From an uncultured Selenomonadales bacterium (lineage in GTDB: Bacteria; Bacillota; Clostridia; Christensenellales; QALW01): a stretch of DNA of 30,380 nt. The stretch lies in assembly GCA_905200615.1 (NCBI GenBank), contig CAJKLB010000028.1, forward strand, positions 1 to 30,380, read 5' to 3'. Within the stretch, counting starts at the first letter, position 1, and every line of letters starts with the position of its first letter. Below the pieces are notes generated by a model that saw nothing but the letters and a program-made list of their open reading frames with translations, did not search any database and was not told the origin of the DNA. The position numbers and the translations under genes were made by a program. Positions 23,333 to 30,380 of the stretch are shown here, piece after piece.

Positions 23333-26300
23333 ATGAAACTTGCAAAAAAAATAAGCGCCGTATTGTTGGCTGCTGCCGTAACCGCATGCGTGATGCCCTC
23401 GGGACAAATAACCGCCGCGGCAAATGAAAACGGTCAATGGGTCGCGCGCAAGATCATGGATGAAGGCATGGTGCTGCTCAAAAATGAAAATAACGCGTTA
23501 CCGCTGTCAGAAAATCAAACCATTGCTCTTTTCGGGGAATCTCAGGTGGCGGCATATAATTCTTCCGTAGATACATTGACGCCGCAAAACGGATATATTC
23601 CTTTTGGCGCCGGTTCGGCCAAAGCGTTGGGCGATTCGGAAATGGTGGCGCCGCTGGATGCGTTCCGGGAAGCACAGGAAAATGGGGAAATTACTATTTT
23701 TGAGGATCTCTCCGAAAAATATGAAGCCAATCCTAAATATATTCCGGATGAAGCCATGTACAACGCGGCCGCGGCGGCAACGGATACAGCTGTGGTATTT
23801 ATCCGTCGTTGGGTAGGGGAATGTATTGATATGAACGAGGATGATTGGTATCTTTCCGCCCAAGAAGAGGAAGTGCTGATTACGCTTACGCAAAAATTCA
23901 CTACGGTTATTGCCGTTTTGAATACTCCGGCGCCTATTGATACGCAGTGGGCGGTAGGCGGTGTTGAGGGGATTGATGTCGACGCGGTACTATTCGCCGG
24001 CTATGGCGGAGCGCAAGGCGGCTACGGCATCGCGGATATTCTTTTAGGAAAAGAAAATCCGTCGGGTAAGTTGGTGGATACGTATGCGAAAGATCTAAAT
24101 GATTATCCTACTACCGAAACTTTTTTTGATAATAGTACCGTAGAATATACTGAAGATATTTTTTTAGGGTATCGGTATTTTGAAACCTTTGATCCCACGT
24201 ATTCAAAAGTGAATTATGAATTCGGGTTCGGTCTTTCCTATACTGATTTTTCAATAACGGTTGAAGAGTTTACTCATGACGGAGAAACCGTAACGGTAAA
24301 GGCAAAAGTAAAAAATATCGGTGACGTGGCGGGAAAAGAGACTGTACAGGTATATTTTTCGACTCCGCAAAAGGGAGTAAACGGAGCGGTGCTCAGCAAA
24401 GCGGCAAAGGAACTTTGCGCGTTTAAAAAAACAAATTTGCTGGCGCCTGGCGCGGAACAGACGCTTTCACTATCCTTTGCGGTCAGCGATATGGCGCAGT
24501 ATGATGACAGCGGTCTTACCGGACATAAATCCGCTTATGTGCTGGAGGCCGGCGAGTACAGTATATTTGTCGGGAATTCGGTAAAAGAAGCCGGAGGACG
24601 TAAAGCCGGTACGGTTGTTATTGATGAGCTTATTGTGACGGAGCAGCTTAGCGAGCAGTGTGCAACCAATCTTTCCAAACGGCTGACGGCTGACGGTACC
24701 TATGAAATATTGAATCAAGATACTGGCTATATGCTTCCGGCAGGCGGTACGGTTATTGTGGAAGCAGAAGATTATATTGCGACAAGTTCTTCCAATGAAA
24801 ATTATAAGCCCAAAGCGGAAGGATTCAGCGGCTATTTATTGAATGGAAACAATAACACATGGGAAGCTTATTCTGGCCAAAGTTTGGGAACACTCTGGCC
24901 ACAGGATTCAAACGCGATTTATAAACTTGAGGTTGAAGAGGCCGGTGTTTATGCAATTAGCTTCCGGGTCGCGTCTAATTCCGAAAACAACAGCTTTGAC
25001 GTTCTCACTTCAACCGATAATAATATCTATACTTCGCAGAATCTTCCTATTACTATGCCCAATACTTATGCGCTCGGCGGGAATCAATCACAGTATTTCA
25101 GCTTTATGGATATCAGTGGCTATTTTATAACGCTCAGTGAGGGAATAAACTATATAAAAATTGCTAAGAAAAGCTCCAATACCGCGCCGAATATTGATTC
25201 TTTTACTATTACCGGCGGAAGTATTTTGGTAGAAGCTGAAAACTATATAACAGCAGATTCCTCCCATGCCACATATAAACCCCAGAAAGAGAGTTTCAAC
25301 GGATATCTTTATGCTGCCCAAACAGATTCATGGCAGGCTTATTCAGGGCAGGCACTTGCGCAGATGTGGCCGGGTGGCTCTTACGCGATATATCAAATCA
25401 ATGCTCCCAAAGACGGAATATACGGTATCAGTTTTCGCGTAGCATCCAATAAGGATGACAGTAATAGTTCTTTTAAAATTAGCGTTTCAACCGATAATTC
25501 GCAATATACAACGCAGGAAATTTCTGTAGAAGTACCCAATACCAATACATTATCCGGCGGAAAAAGTCAATATCACAGCTATATTGATACCGATGCCTGT
25601 GCTGTAAGACTGAAAAAAGGCGTGAATTATATAAAAATAGAGACGGTAACGGCAAGTATTCCCAATATCGATTTATTTACATTGACTTTTGCTCCTACCA
25701 ATATTCGTTATTCTGCGGCAGGATATCTTTTCGCTGATTCCAATACGGATACGAAACCTTTTTTAGAAAGCTTTTCCGGATATTTGCTGGATGAGTCAAC
25801 AAATATATGGAATCAATATAACGGAAAATCCCTTGCGCGTATGTACAGCGACGGTGCTTATGCCATATATGAGATATACGTACCTGAAAATAATAACTAT
25901 AAAATAAGCTTCCGCCTGGCATCGGGAAGAGATAATGCCGATAATTCCTTTGATATCGCGCTGTCATCGAATAATATCTCCTATGCGGAACAAAATCTTT
26001 CCGTATCCGTACCCAATACTGCTACACTAAGCGGAAACAAATCTACTTGGCACAGTTATATTGATACCGATTGGTATTCCATCACGCTTTCTGAAGGAAC
26101 CAATTATATAAAAATTTTGCGTAAAACAACAAATATTCCGAATATAGAATCCTTTATGATTGCTGTAGAGGAAGAAAGTGTTTCTTCGGGACCACAGGAA
26201 CCGGATCAAACAGGCGATATTATTAAACTTGAAGATGTTTCTGCCCAAGAAGCCACATTAGAGGAATTCACGGCGCAGATGACTACCGGTGAACTTGCTA

Positions 26301-27385
26301 CCTTCTTTGTTTCTTATACCGGCGCCGGCGCGGGAGAAGTCGGCGGCAGCAACGAAGTCTGCGCTAAATACGGTATTACACGTATCAATATGTATGACGG
26401 CCCCGGCGGACTGGGCAGCAAAGGAACTTCTTTTCCTTGCGAAACGGTCATTGCCTGTACATGGAATGTGGATTTAGTTACTGCCATGGGGCTTGTTATC
26501 GGTGCGGAAGGGTATAGCAATTCGGTGGATCTTTGGCTGGCACCCGGTCTTAATTTGCACAGAAATCCGCTTTCAGGAAGAAACTTTGAATATTATTCCG
26601 AAGATCCTTATCTTACGGCCATTTACGGTACCGCCGTTACAAAAGCGGCCCAAAGTATGGGATTGGGTGTTTGTATTAAGCATTTTGTATGTAATGAAAA
26701 AGAAGAGGGAAAGCTTGGAAGTGATTCCAGAGTTTCGGAACGCGCCTTGAGAGAACTGTATTTATATCCGTTTGAAAAAACCGTAAAAGAGGCTCAACCG
26801 CTTGCGGTTATGAGCTCCTATAATATTTTGAACGGTATAGCCGCCTCAGAAAACTATTCGCTTTTAACCGGTATTCTGCGAAATGAATGGGGCTTTAAAG
26901 GATTTGTTACAGGAGACTGGAACAATAATAAAAACGCGATTGCGGAAGTAAATGCAGGCAATACGGTGCGGCAGCCGGCCGGCTACTGTAATATTGATGA
27001 GCTTATTGCCGCAATACAGGCGGGACAAATCAGCCGTGAAACACTTGAAAACGGAGCACAAGATATGCTATATTCTATTATGCGCATGCGTTCATATTAT
27101 AGAAATGTGGATATTTGTGAAGGAAATCATGATTTTGAAGACGGCAGATGTACTCGATGCCATTCAGTGGATGAAACACGTTTATCAGGGCTCAGCACGA
27201 TTCTGCTGCAACTGTTGGAGGATTCTTCATCAGGACAGCCTACGGCGATAGATCCGCCGGTTGAAAGCGGAATTTCTGTTGATGCGGGAGATGTAGGCGT
27301 TCTTCTTTTGACTGTTGTTTTTGTTGCTTCTGCCGCCGGCATCGCAGTCTTATTTATTAAAAAACGAAAGGTCTGTAATCGCTAA
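23333..27385 (+). CDS. Giant surface-anchored GH3 glycosidase with permuted domain order
   Basis: A 1350-residue exported beta-glycosidase-like enzyme (beta-glucosidase or xylosidase type). The ATG at 23333 is preferred over 23324 because AAAGGA then has proper spacing. Residues 1-28: signal peptide. About 30-285: the GH3 C-terminal alpha/beta sandwich placed first (EGMVLLKNENNALPL; Glu163 in VGECID is the likely acid/base region). About 290-440: fibronectin-III-like domain (YEFGFGLSYTDF). About 471-945: three tandem 155-residue CBM6/35-like repeats. About 960-1235: the GH3 N-terminal barrel placed last, with KHFVCNEKEEG, VSERALRELYLYPFE, VMSSYNILNG and nucleophile Asp1195 in GFVTGDW. Then a C-x4-H-x6-C-x2-C motif near 1265, a linker, a membrane helix (about 1318-1340) and the tail KKRKVCNR. 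Both halves and both catalytic regions are present, so it should be active. Permuted GH3 enzymes are known from rumen bacteria. Confidence 0.9.
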   Translation: MKLAKKISAVLLAAAVTACVMPSGQITAAANENGQWVARKIMDEGMVLLKNENNALPLSENQTIALFGESQVAAYNSSVDTLTPQNGYIPFGAGSAKALGDSEMVAPLDAFREAQENGEITIFEDLSEKYEANPKYIPDEAMYNAAAAATDTAVVFIRRWVGECIDMNEDDWYLSAQEEEVLITLTQKFTTVIAVLNTPAPIDTQWAVGGVEGIDVDAVLFAGYGGAQGGYGIADILLGKENPSGKLVDTYAKDLNDYPTTETFFDNSTVEYTEDIFLGYRYFETFDPTYSKVNYEFGFGLSYTDFSITVEEFTHDGETVTVKAKVKNIGDVAGKETVQVYFSTPQKGVNGAVLSKAAKELCAFKKTNLLAPGAEQTLSLSFAVSDMAQYDDSGLTGHKSAYVLEAGEYSIFVGNSVKEAGGRKAGTVVIDELIVTEQLSEQCATNLSKRLTADGTYEILNQDTGYMLPAGGTVIVEAEDYIATSSSNENYKPKAEGFSGYLLNGNNNTWEAYSGQSLGTLWPQDSNAIYKLEVEEAGVYAISFRVASNSENNSFDVLTSTDNNIYTSQNLPITMPNTYALGGNQSQYFSFMDISGYFITLSEGINYIKIAKKSSNTAPNIDSFTITGGSILVEAENYITADSSHATYKPQKESFNGYLYAAQTDSWQAYSGQALAQMWPGGSYAIYQINAPKDGIYGISFRVASNKDDSNSSFKISVSTDNSQYTTQEISVEVPNTNTLSGGKSQYHSYIDTDACAVRLKKGVNYIKIETVTASIPNIDLFTLTFAPTNIRYSAAGYLFADSNTDTKPFLESFSGYLLDESTNIWNQYNGKSLARMYSDGAYAIYEIYVPENNNYKISFRLASGRDNADNSFDIALSSNNISYAEQNLSVSVPNTATLSGNKSTWHSYIDTDWYSITLSEGTNYIKILRKTTNIPNIESFMIAVEEESVSSGPQEPDQTGDIIKLEDVSAQEATLEEFTAQMTTGELATFFVSYTGAGAGEVGGSNEVCAKYGITRINMYDGPGGLGSKGTSFPCETVIACTWNVDLVTAMGLVIGAEGYSNSVDLWLAPGLNLHRNPLSGRNFEYYSEDPYLTAIYGTAVTKAAQSMGLGVCIKHFVCNEKEEGKLGSDSRVSERALRELYLYPFEKTVKEAQPLAVMSSYNILNGIAASENYSLLTGILRNEWGFKGFVTGDWNNNKNAIAEVNAGNTVRQPAGYCNIDELIAAIQAGQISRETLENGAQDMLYSIMRMRSYYRNVDICEGNHDFEDGRCTRCHSVDETRLSGLSTILLQLLEDSSSGQPTAIDPPVESGISVDAGDVGVLLLTVVFVASAAGIAVLFIKKRKVCNR
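24744..26165 (+). repeat. Three tandem CBM-like repeats inside the GH3 gene
   Basis: Three units of about 155 codons (24744-25210, 25214-25690, 25700-26165) share the order: VEAEDY-type start, FSGYLL, W.AYSGQ.L, AIY, ISFRVAS, STDN..Y..Q, PNT..LGG, HSYID, then GINYIKI and PNIDSFTI. The first two keep the VEAE opening; the third begins YLFADS instead. Protein similarity is clear although the DNA has diverged, so the duplication is old. The VEAE-type opening is typical of CBM6/CBM35-like jelly rolls. Confidence 0.8.
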
Positions 27386-27466
27386 GATTCTTTTGTTATG
27401 GGAAAAATTTGGAGGAATAATCCGCCATTAAAAAAATCCGCTAAACAGAGTTTTCCGATAAATGCA

Positions 27467-27500
27467 AGCCTGAATCTCAAACGAGGTTCAGGCTTTTTTT
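27467..27500 (+). terminator. Rho-independent terminator of the GH3 gene
   Basis: Stem AGCCTGAATCT (27467-27477) with AGGTTCAGGCT (27484-27494; one G-T pair), loop CAAACG, then a run of Ts. It lies about 80 bases after the GH3 stop codon. Confidence 0.82.
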
Positions 27501-27740
27501 CTGGCAGGCATGATAAAGGCAAGGAGAAAGGTTTTTCCACCGCGGTTTGAATTGCTGTTGATAGAATAGATTTTGGCTTTTTAAGAAAAGAAACGAAAAA
27601 TTTTTTGTATATAGGTTATTGTGTTGATTTTTTAATACCGTTCGACCTGCAAAACGGAACGACAAAGCCGAAAAAATGATAAATAAAAAAACAAGCATAA
27701 GCAGCAGTTTCGGCAAAGAATTTTATTATTGCAAAAAAAT

Positions 27741-27790
27741 GAGGATATCTTTCAAGTCATTTTGTTATGTTGAAGATATCCTCTTTTTTA
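27741..27790 (+). terminator. Second rho-independent terminator before the DUF1906 gene
   Basis: Stem GAGGATATCTT(T)CAA (27741-27755) with TTGAAGATATCCTC (27770-27783), then TTTTTT. No gene lies between it and the previous terminator, so it ends an unrecognised transcript or is a leftover of a lost gene. Confidence 0.75.
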
Positions 27791-27871
27791 TAATTGGGAC
27801 GGAAACTGACCGGGTTAAGAGATAAAATAAGCGTGCAGCTGCAAAAAAGAAAAAAGAAAGAAGGTATTTTT

Positions 27872-28675
27872 ATGGCATGCAGAGATGCACAACAAACCAA
27901 AAGAATTCAAGAAAGAAAAGCGGAGGAGATTCGTCAAACGGAGAAGAAACCCGCCGCGGAGCCGCTTCGATTGATGTTCGGGGTGGATAGCAAGGAAAAA
28001 GCGAGCACCGTTCTTCAGAACAATTTAACGCAGTTTGAATGGGTGGTGCGAAATAAACTGTACCCGAATTTTTGGGGCAGAAATATTAACGGAGAGAACT
28101 GTCTGAGTCAAGAGGAAATAGACTTTTTGCACGGGAAAGGCTGTAAGATAGCGGCGATAGTCCAAAGCAGCGGGATAAAGGAAACCGAAGAGCAGGGAAA
28201 AATTGAGGCCAAGAAAGCGGCGATTGCGGCGCTGCAGCTGAATATCGGCGAAAAGGCGGCAATTTTTTTGGAAATAGACGAAAAAGAAGCCGCCGCAGCC
28301 GAATTTTTGAAAGGGTACGCGCAGGGATTATTGACGGAAGGTTATACACCGGGATTTAAAGTGAATACGGACGCAAATTACAGTTTTGACCGGGAATACA
28401 GCCGAGGTAAGCAAAGCGCCGCGGAAGTCTTCGAGCAATGTGTGATTTGGGCGTTGACGCCGAGCTTGGAAGATTATGAGAGAGTTACCACCACGCACCG
28501 AATTCATCCGGACGTTTGGAGACCGTATGCGCCATCGGGAACAAAAAGAAAAGATATCGGAGTTTGGCAGTACGGGAAGAATTGTCACCCGATAGAAGAC
28601 GAGGAAGGAAAAGAGACGGTGTTTAACGTGAACTTGGTAAAAAAGGAAGAAATTATTCTTGATAAAATGTTTTAA
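27872..28675 (+). CDS. DUF1906-like (glycoside-hydrolase-like) protein
   Basis: A 267-residue protein resembling the Rv2525c-type glycoside-hydrolase-like family (DUF1906), TIM-barrel proteins suspected of acting on cell-wall sugars. After a charged N-terminus (about 1-45, many Lys/Glu/Gln) the core starts with LMFGVDSKEKASTVLQNN, then FWGRNINGENCLSQEEIDFLHGKGCKIA, IFLEIDEKEA, and ends with the tryptophan-containing strand KDIGVWQYGKNCHPI. The acidic residues in FGVD and FLEID would be the active-site candidates. There is no signal peptide. The ATG at 27872 is chosen because AAGAAGG precedes it and the longer frame would add a Lys/Arg-rich segment. The Ig-repeat gene follows after 52 bases. 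Family call is moderate, function not known. Confidence 0.65.
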   Translation: MACRDAQQTKRIQERKAEEIRQTEKKPAAEPLRLMFGVDSKEKASTVLQNNLTQFEWVVRNKLYPNFWGRNINGENCLSQEEIDFLHGKGCKIAAIVQSSGIKETEEQGKIEAKKAAIAALQLNIGEKAAIFLEIDEKEAAAAEFLKGYAQGLLTEGYTPGFKVNTDANYSFDREYSRGKQSAAEVFEQCVIWALTPSLEDYERVTTTHRIHPDVWRPYAPSGTKRKDIGVWQYGKNCHPIEDEEGKETVFNVNLVKKEEIILDKMF

Positions 28676-28684
28676 AATGGGTAC

Positions 28685-28713
28685 TTGAACAAAAAAAAGA
28701 AATGAAGTATAAT
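28685..28713 (+). promoter_or_regulatory. Consensus-like promoter touching the ribosome site of the Ig-repeat gene
   Basis: TTGAAC (28685-28690) and TATAAT (28708-28713) have an ideal 17-base spacer, but AGGAGGA starts at 28715. A transcript from here would begin near 28720, inside or behind the ribosome site, with a leader of about eight bases. Either the match is accidental or the mRNA is nearly leaderless. Confidence 0.3.
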
Positions 28714-28727
28714 AGGAGGAAAGAAAA

Positions 28728-30071
28728 ATGATATGTGTCAATTCGGTAAACGTGTATCCGAGCAGGATAGCGATAAAAACCGGAGAGTGGTGTTATGACG
28801 CGCGTGCGGAAGTATGCCCTACAAATGCCACTTGCTCCAGTGTTACCTGGAGCAGCAGCGATCCCGGTATTGCCATTGTTCACCCCACCAGCGGATATAT
28901 CTACGGCGGCCGTCCGGGAACGGCTACAATTTACGCCACAGCAACAGACGGAAGCGGCAAGAGAGGTTCCTGCACGGTAACGGTCAGCCAGCGGATCTAT
29001 GTAAGTTCCATTACGCTGAATACGTTCCAAATAAGCATCCAGCGAAACAACAACTATCTTCTTACCGCAGAGGTTTGCCCCTCCAACGCGGATAACAAAG
29101 CCATCAACTGGTGCAGCAGCAACACGGACGTGGCAACGGTAAGCAACGGAAGGGTATACGCGCATCAAACAGGAGCGGCGGTGATTACAGCAGCGGCGGC
29201 CGACGGAAACGGAGCCGAAGCAAAATGCTATGTGAACGTAACGCAAAATTATTTGGTAACGTTGATTACCGTAGAGCCCGCGAGCAAAACACTGGCGGTT
29301 GGTGAATCGGTGTTTTTGCGGGAAACGGTATATCCCAATCATGCGACCAATAAGGAGGTGACCTGGTCCAGCAGTAATGAGTATGTTACTATGGTAAACC
29401 CGAACAGCGGGTCTGTGGCGGCAAAGCACGCGGGGACAGCTACCATTTATGCTACAGCGCAGGATGGCAGCGGGAAGAGAGGATGCTGTGAAATTACGGT
29501 CATTCCGCCGGTGAATGTAACCGGGATTACTCTCTGCCCTTCCACTAAAATTATAAATATAGGAGAATCAGTATCTCTTACCGCAACCGTTTATCCAACG
29601 AATGCTACTAATCAATCAATACTTTGGTGTAGTAGTGATCCAAATGTAGCAACTGTTGGTACTTATACTGGGATAGTTTCTGCCTGTGGTATAGGAACAT
29701 CAATAATTTATGCTAAAGCACAGGACAATTACAATCTTTGCGATTCATGCCAAATATATTGTGATACATTTTTTTATGAACTTATTAAAAATTTTGGATT
29801 TTCGAATAACGATGCAATGTTAATTAGACTATTATATGATAAAATTAATGATAAATTTGCTTCGGATAATAGTTTGATGAAATCTTGGAAATATTCAAGA
29901 TTATTAGGAGGGATTGTATATGGGAATGAATCATCTGGAATGAATGCACAATTCAAGTGGAAAGATGTTGCAGGGCAAGTTTTTTCAACTACAGAAGAAA
30001 GTTATTTCGTCAACGTCATAGGATATACGCAAGAAGAATATATACAATTAAAAAATGCTATTATAACGTAA
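28728..30071 (+). CDS. Ig-like (Big_2) repeat protein with C-terminal domain cut by an in-frame TAA
   Basis: 447 residues to the stop at 30069. AGGAGGA precedes the ATG by six bases. There is no signal peptide: the first Ig repeat starts at residue 5. Four Big_2-type repeats of about 86 residues follow (about 4-86, 89-170, 171-258, 259-343), with recurring CP.NA, W.SS, VATV, AGTATI.A.A.DGSGK and a Cys near each repeat end. Residues about 345-447 start a different, alpha-helical domain (MLIRLLYDKIND, SLMKSWKYSRLLGGIVYG, FKWKDVAGQVF). The first three repeats are GC-richer; from about 29540 the DNA turns AT-rich. Directly after TAA the same frame continues as convincing coding sequence, so the gene is probably a nonsense-interrupted version of a longer protein. 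The C-terminal domain's activity is unknown. Confidence 0.8.
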   Translation: MICVNSVNVYPSRIAIKTGEWCYDARAEVCPTNATCSSVTWSSSDPGIAIVHPTSGYIYGGRPGTATIYATATDGSGKRGSCTVTVSQRIYVSSITLNTFQISIQRNNNYLLTAEVCPSNADNKAINWCSSNTDVATVSNGRVYAHQTGAAVITAAAADGNGAEAKCYVNVTQNYLVTLITVEPASKTLAVGESVFLRETVYPNHATNKEVTWSSSNEYVTMVNPNSGSVAAKHAGTATIYATAQDGSGKRGCCEITVIPPVNVTGITLCPSTKIINIGESVSLTATVYPTNATNQSILWCSSDPNVATVGTYTGIVSACGIGTSIIYAKAQDNYNLCDSCQIYCDTFFYELIKNFGFSNNDAMLIRLLYDKINDKFASDNSLMKSWKYSRLLGGIVYGNESSGMNAQFKWKDVAGQVFSTTEESYFVNVIGYTQEEYIQLKNAIIT

Positions 30072-30380
30072 CATAACAATACTACAACCCCAGATTTTGC
30101 TCATATGCAAATTAGTTTATCTGCAAGACTAGCATATAAACTTAATTTAGATGGATTTCTTTCCAATATAGGAACGTTCTGCTCGGACGAGGATATTTCA
30201 TATCTTGCTGGATGGTTAGGCGACGCAACAATAACTAATTCTGATGGAAAAACTTCTATGGGCGATGATGATTACTGTGCTGACTTAGATGCAGAAAATA
30301 TCTATCGTCTAATTATTCAAAATCAGAATGTAATTGAAGCTACTAATATATACTATACAGAACTGTTTTTAAGTGCAACA
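30072..30380 (+). pseudogene. Continuation of the Ig-repeat protein's C-terminal domain, cut off by the window end
   Basis: Read in the same frame as the gene before it, these 103 codons are open and protein-like: TTTPDFAHMQISLSARLAYK, GFLSNIGTF, ISYLAGWLGDATI, TSMGDDDYCADLDAENIYRL. From memory, comparable stretches (DFAHM, AGWLGDA, DDYxADLDAEN) follow the helical segment without a break in Ig-repeat proteins of other Clostridia. The conserved Asp and His residues suggest an enzyme or metal-binding domain. There is no ribosome site for a new start: the only early ATG (30105) lies inside the conserved DFAHM block. It is therefore the distal part of one gene separated by TAA at 30069-30071, and it runs off the right edge. 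Confidence 0.7.

Larger units (their letters stand above)
27386..27871. other. Gene-free gap with two terminators
   Basis: 486 bases without a supported gene. The minus-strand frame of 79 codons near 27477-27716 has no ribosome site and a Phe/Leu/Lys composition that follows from AT-rich DNA, so it is not called. Apart from two terminators there is an imperfect inverted repeat GCCGAAA/TTTCGGC (about 27666-27714). No clear promoter for the next gene is visible; TATAAT at 27788-27793 lacks a well placed -35. Confidence 0.5.

Noticed and set aside
24744..26165. Recent tandem duplication or assembly artefact in the GH3 repeats
   Set aside because: The three units differ at most DNA positions and in many residues, so they are old protein repeats and not a collapsed or duplicated assembly.
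27477..27716. Minus-strand frame of 79 codons with a hydrophobic N-terminus
   Set aside because: Starts and ends inside AT-rich noncoding DNA, overlaps the GH3 terminator, and has no ribosome site; the hydrophobic start follows from T-rich codons.
30105..30380. Independent small gene starting at the ATG behind the TAA stop
   Set aside because: No ribosome binding site, and the ATG lies inside the conserved DFAHM block that belongs to the preceding domain.
1..30380. CRISPR arrays, tRNA or rRNA genes, insertion sequences, integrases
   Set aside because: No regularly spaced direct repeats, no recognisable tRNA cloverleaf or rRNA sequence, and no transposase or recombinase motif was found in any frame.

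Overview
The window looks like chromosomal DNA from an endospore-forming member of the Clostridia, most likely an uncultured gut-type, glycan-degrading Firmicute. The evidence is a clear sporulation sigma factor G, a T-box leader on valS, strong GGAGG ribosome binding sites with occasional TTG starts, a CD1247-type small protein next to efp, and surface glycan enzymes with architectures known from rumen and gut clostridia. No lineage marker such as rRNA is present, so the placement is an inference.

Layout. (1) 58-1917: a secreted, C-terminally membrane-anchored protein with carbohydrate-binding-like domains and no visible enzyme domain, followed by three hairpins. (2) 2220-4321, minus strand: a translationally coupled recX-nnr pair (RecX, and bifunctional NAD(P)H-hydrate repair). 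(3) 4448-13371, plus strand: housekeeping and sporulation genes, namely diacylglycerol kinase-like, fructose-bisphosphate aldolase, sigG-pgsA, T-box-controlled valS-yqeG, and pepP-efp-CD1247. (4) 13372-13703: no protein gene, but a candidate structured RNA and two terminators. (5) 13704-16890, minus strand: an apparently intracellular pair, an ADP-ribosylglycohydrolase-family protein and a GH99/WbsX-like TIM-barrel protein. It is divergent from 17074-19436, which encodes a COG2509-type FAD dehydrogenase and a DUF554 membrane protein. (6) 19582-27385: a glycan-degradation cluster with a surface-anchored CE2-like SGNH esterase, an AraC regulator and a very large surface-anchored GH3 enzyme with permuted domain order. 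(7) 27872 to the right edge: a DUF1906-like glycoside-hydrolase-like protein and an Ig-repeat (Big_2) protein whose C-terminal domain is broken by one in-frame TAA and reads on in the same frame to the window end.

How the parts fit. The esterase, the GH3 enzyme and the first gene share the same export and anchoring plan: signal peptide, modules, one C-terminal membrane segment and a basic tail. Two of them share a small beta-sandwich-like module, here called the NTG module. This suggests a membrane-tethered kit that deacetylates and hydrolyses polysaccharide at the cell surface, probably controlled by the AraC protein lying between esterase and GH3. The GH99-like/ADP-ribosylglycohydrolase pair has no signal peptides and may act on imported sugars. 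The Ig-repeat protein has GC-richer repeats and an AT-rich C-terminal part, as expected of a repeat stalk carrying an exchanged tip domain. This part, together with the permuted GH3 and the RNA candidate near 13.5 kb, is the least ordinary content of the window.

No rRNA, tRNA, CRISPR array, insertion sequence or integrase was seen. All family assignments come from reading motifs by eye, without database searches.
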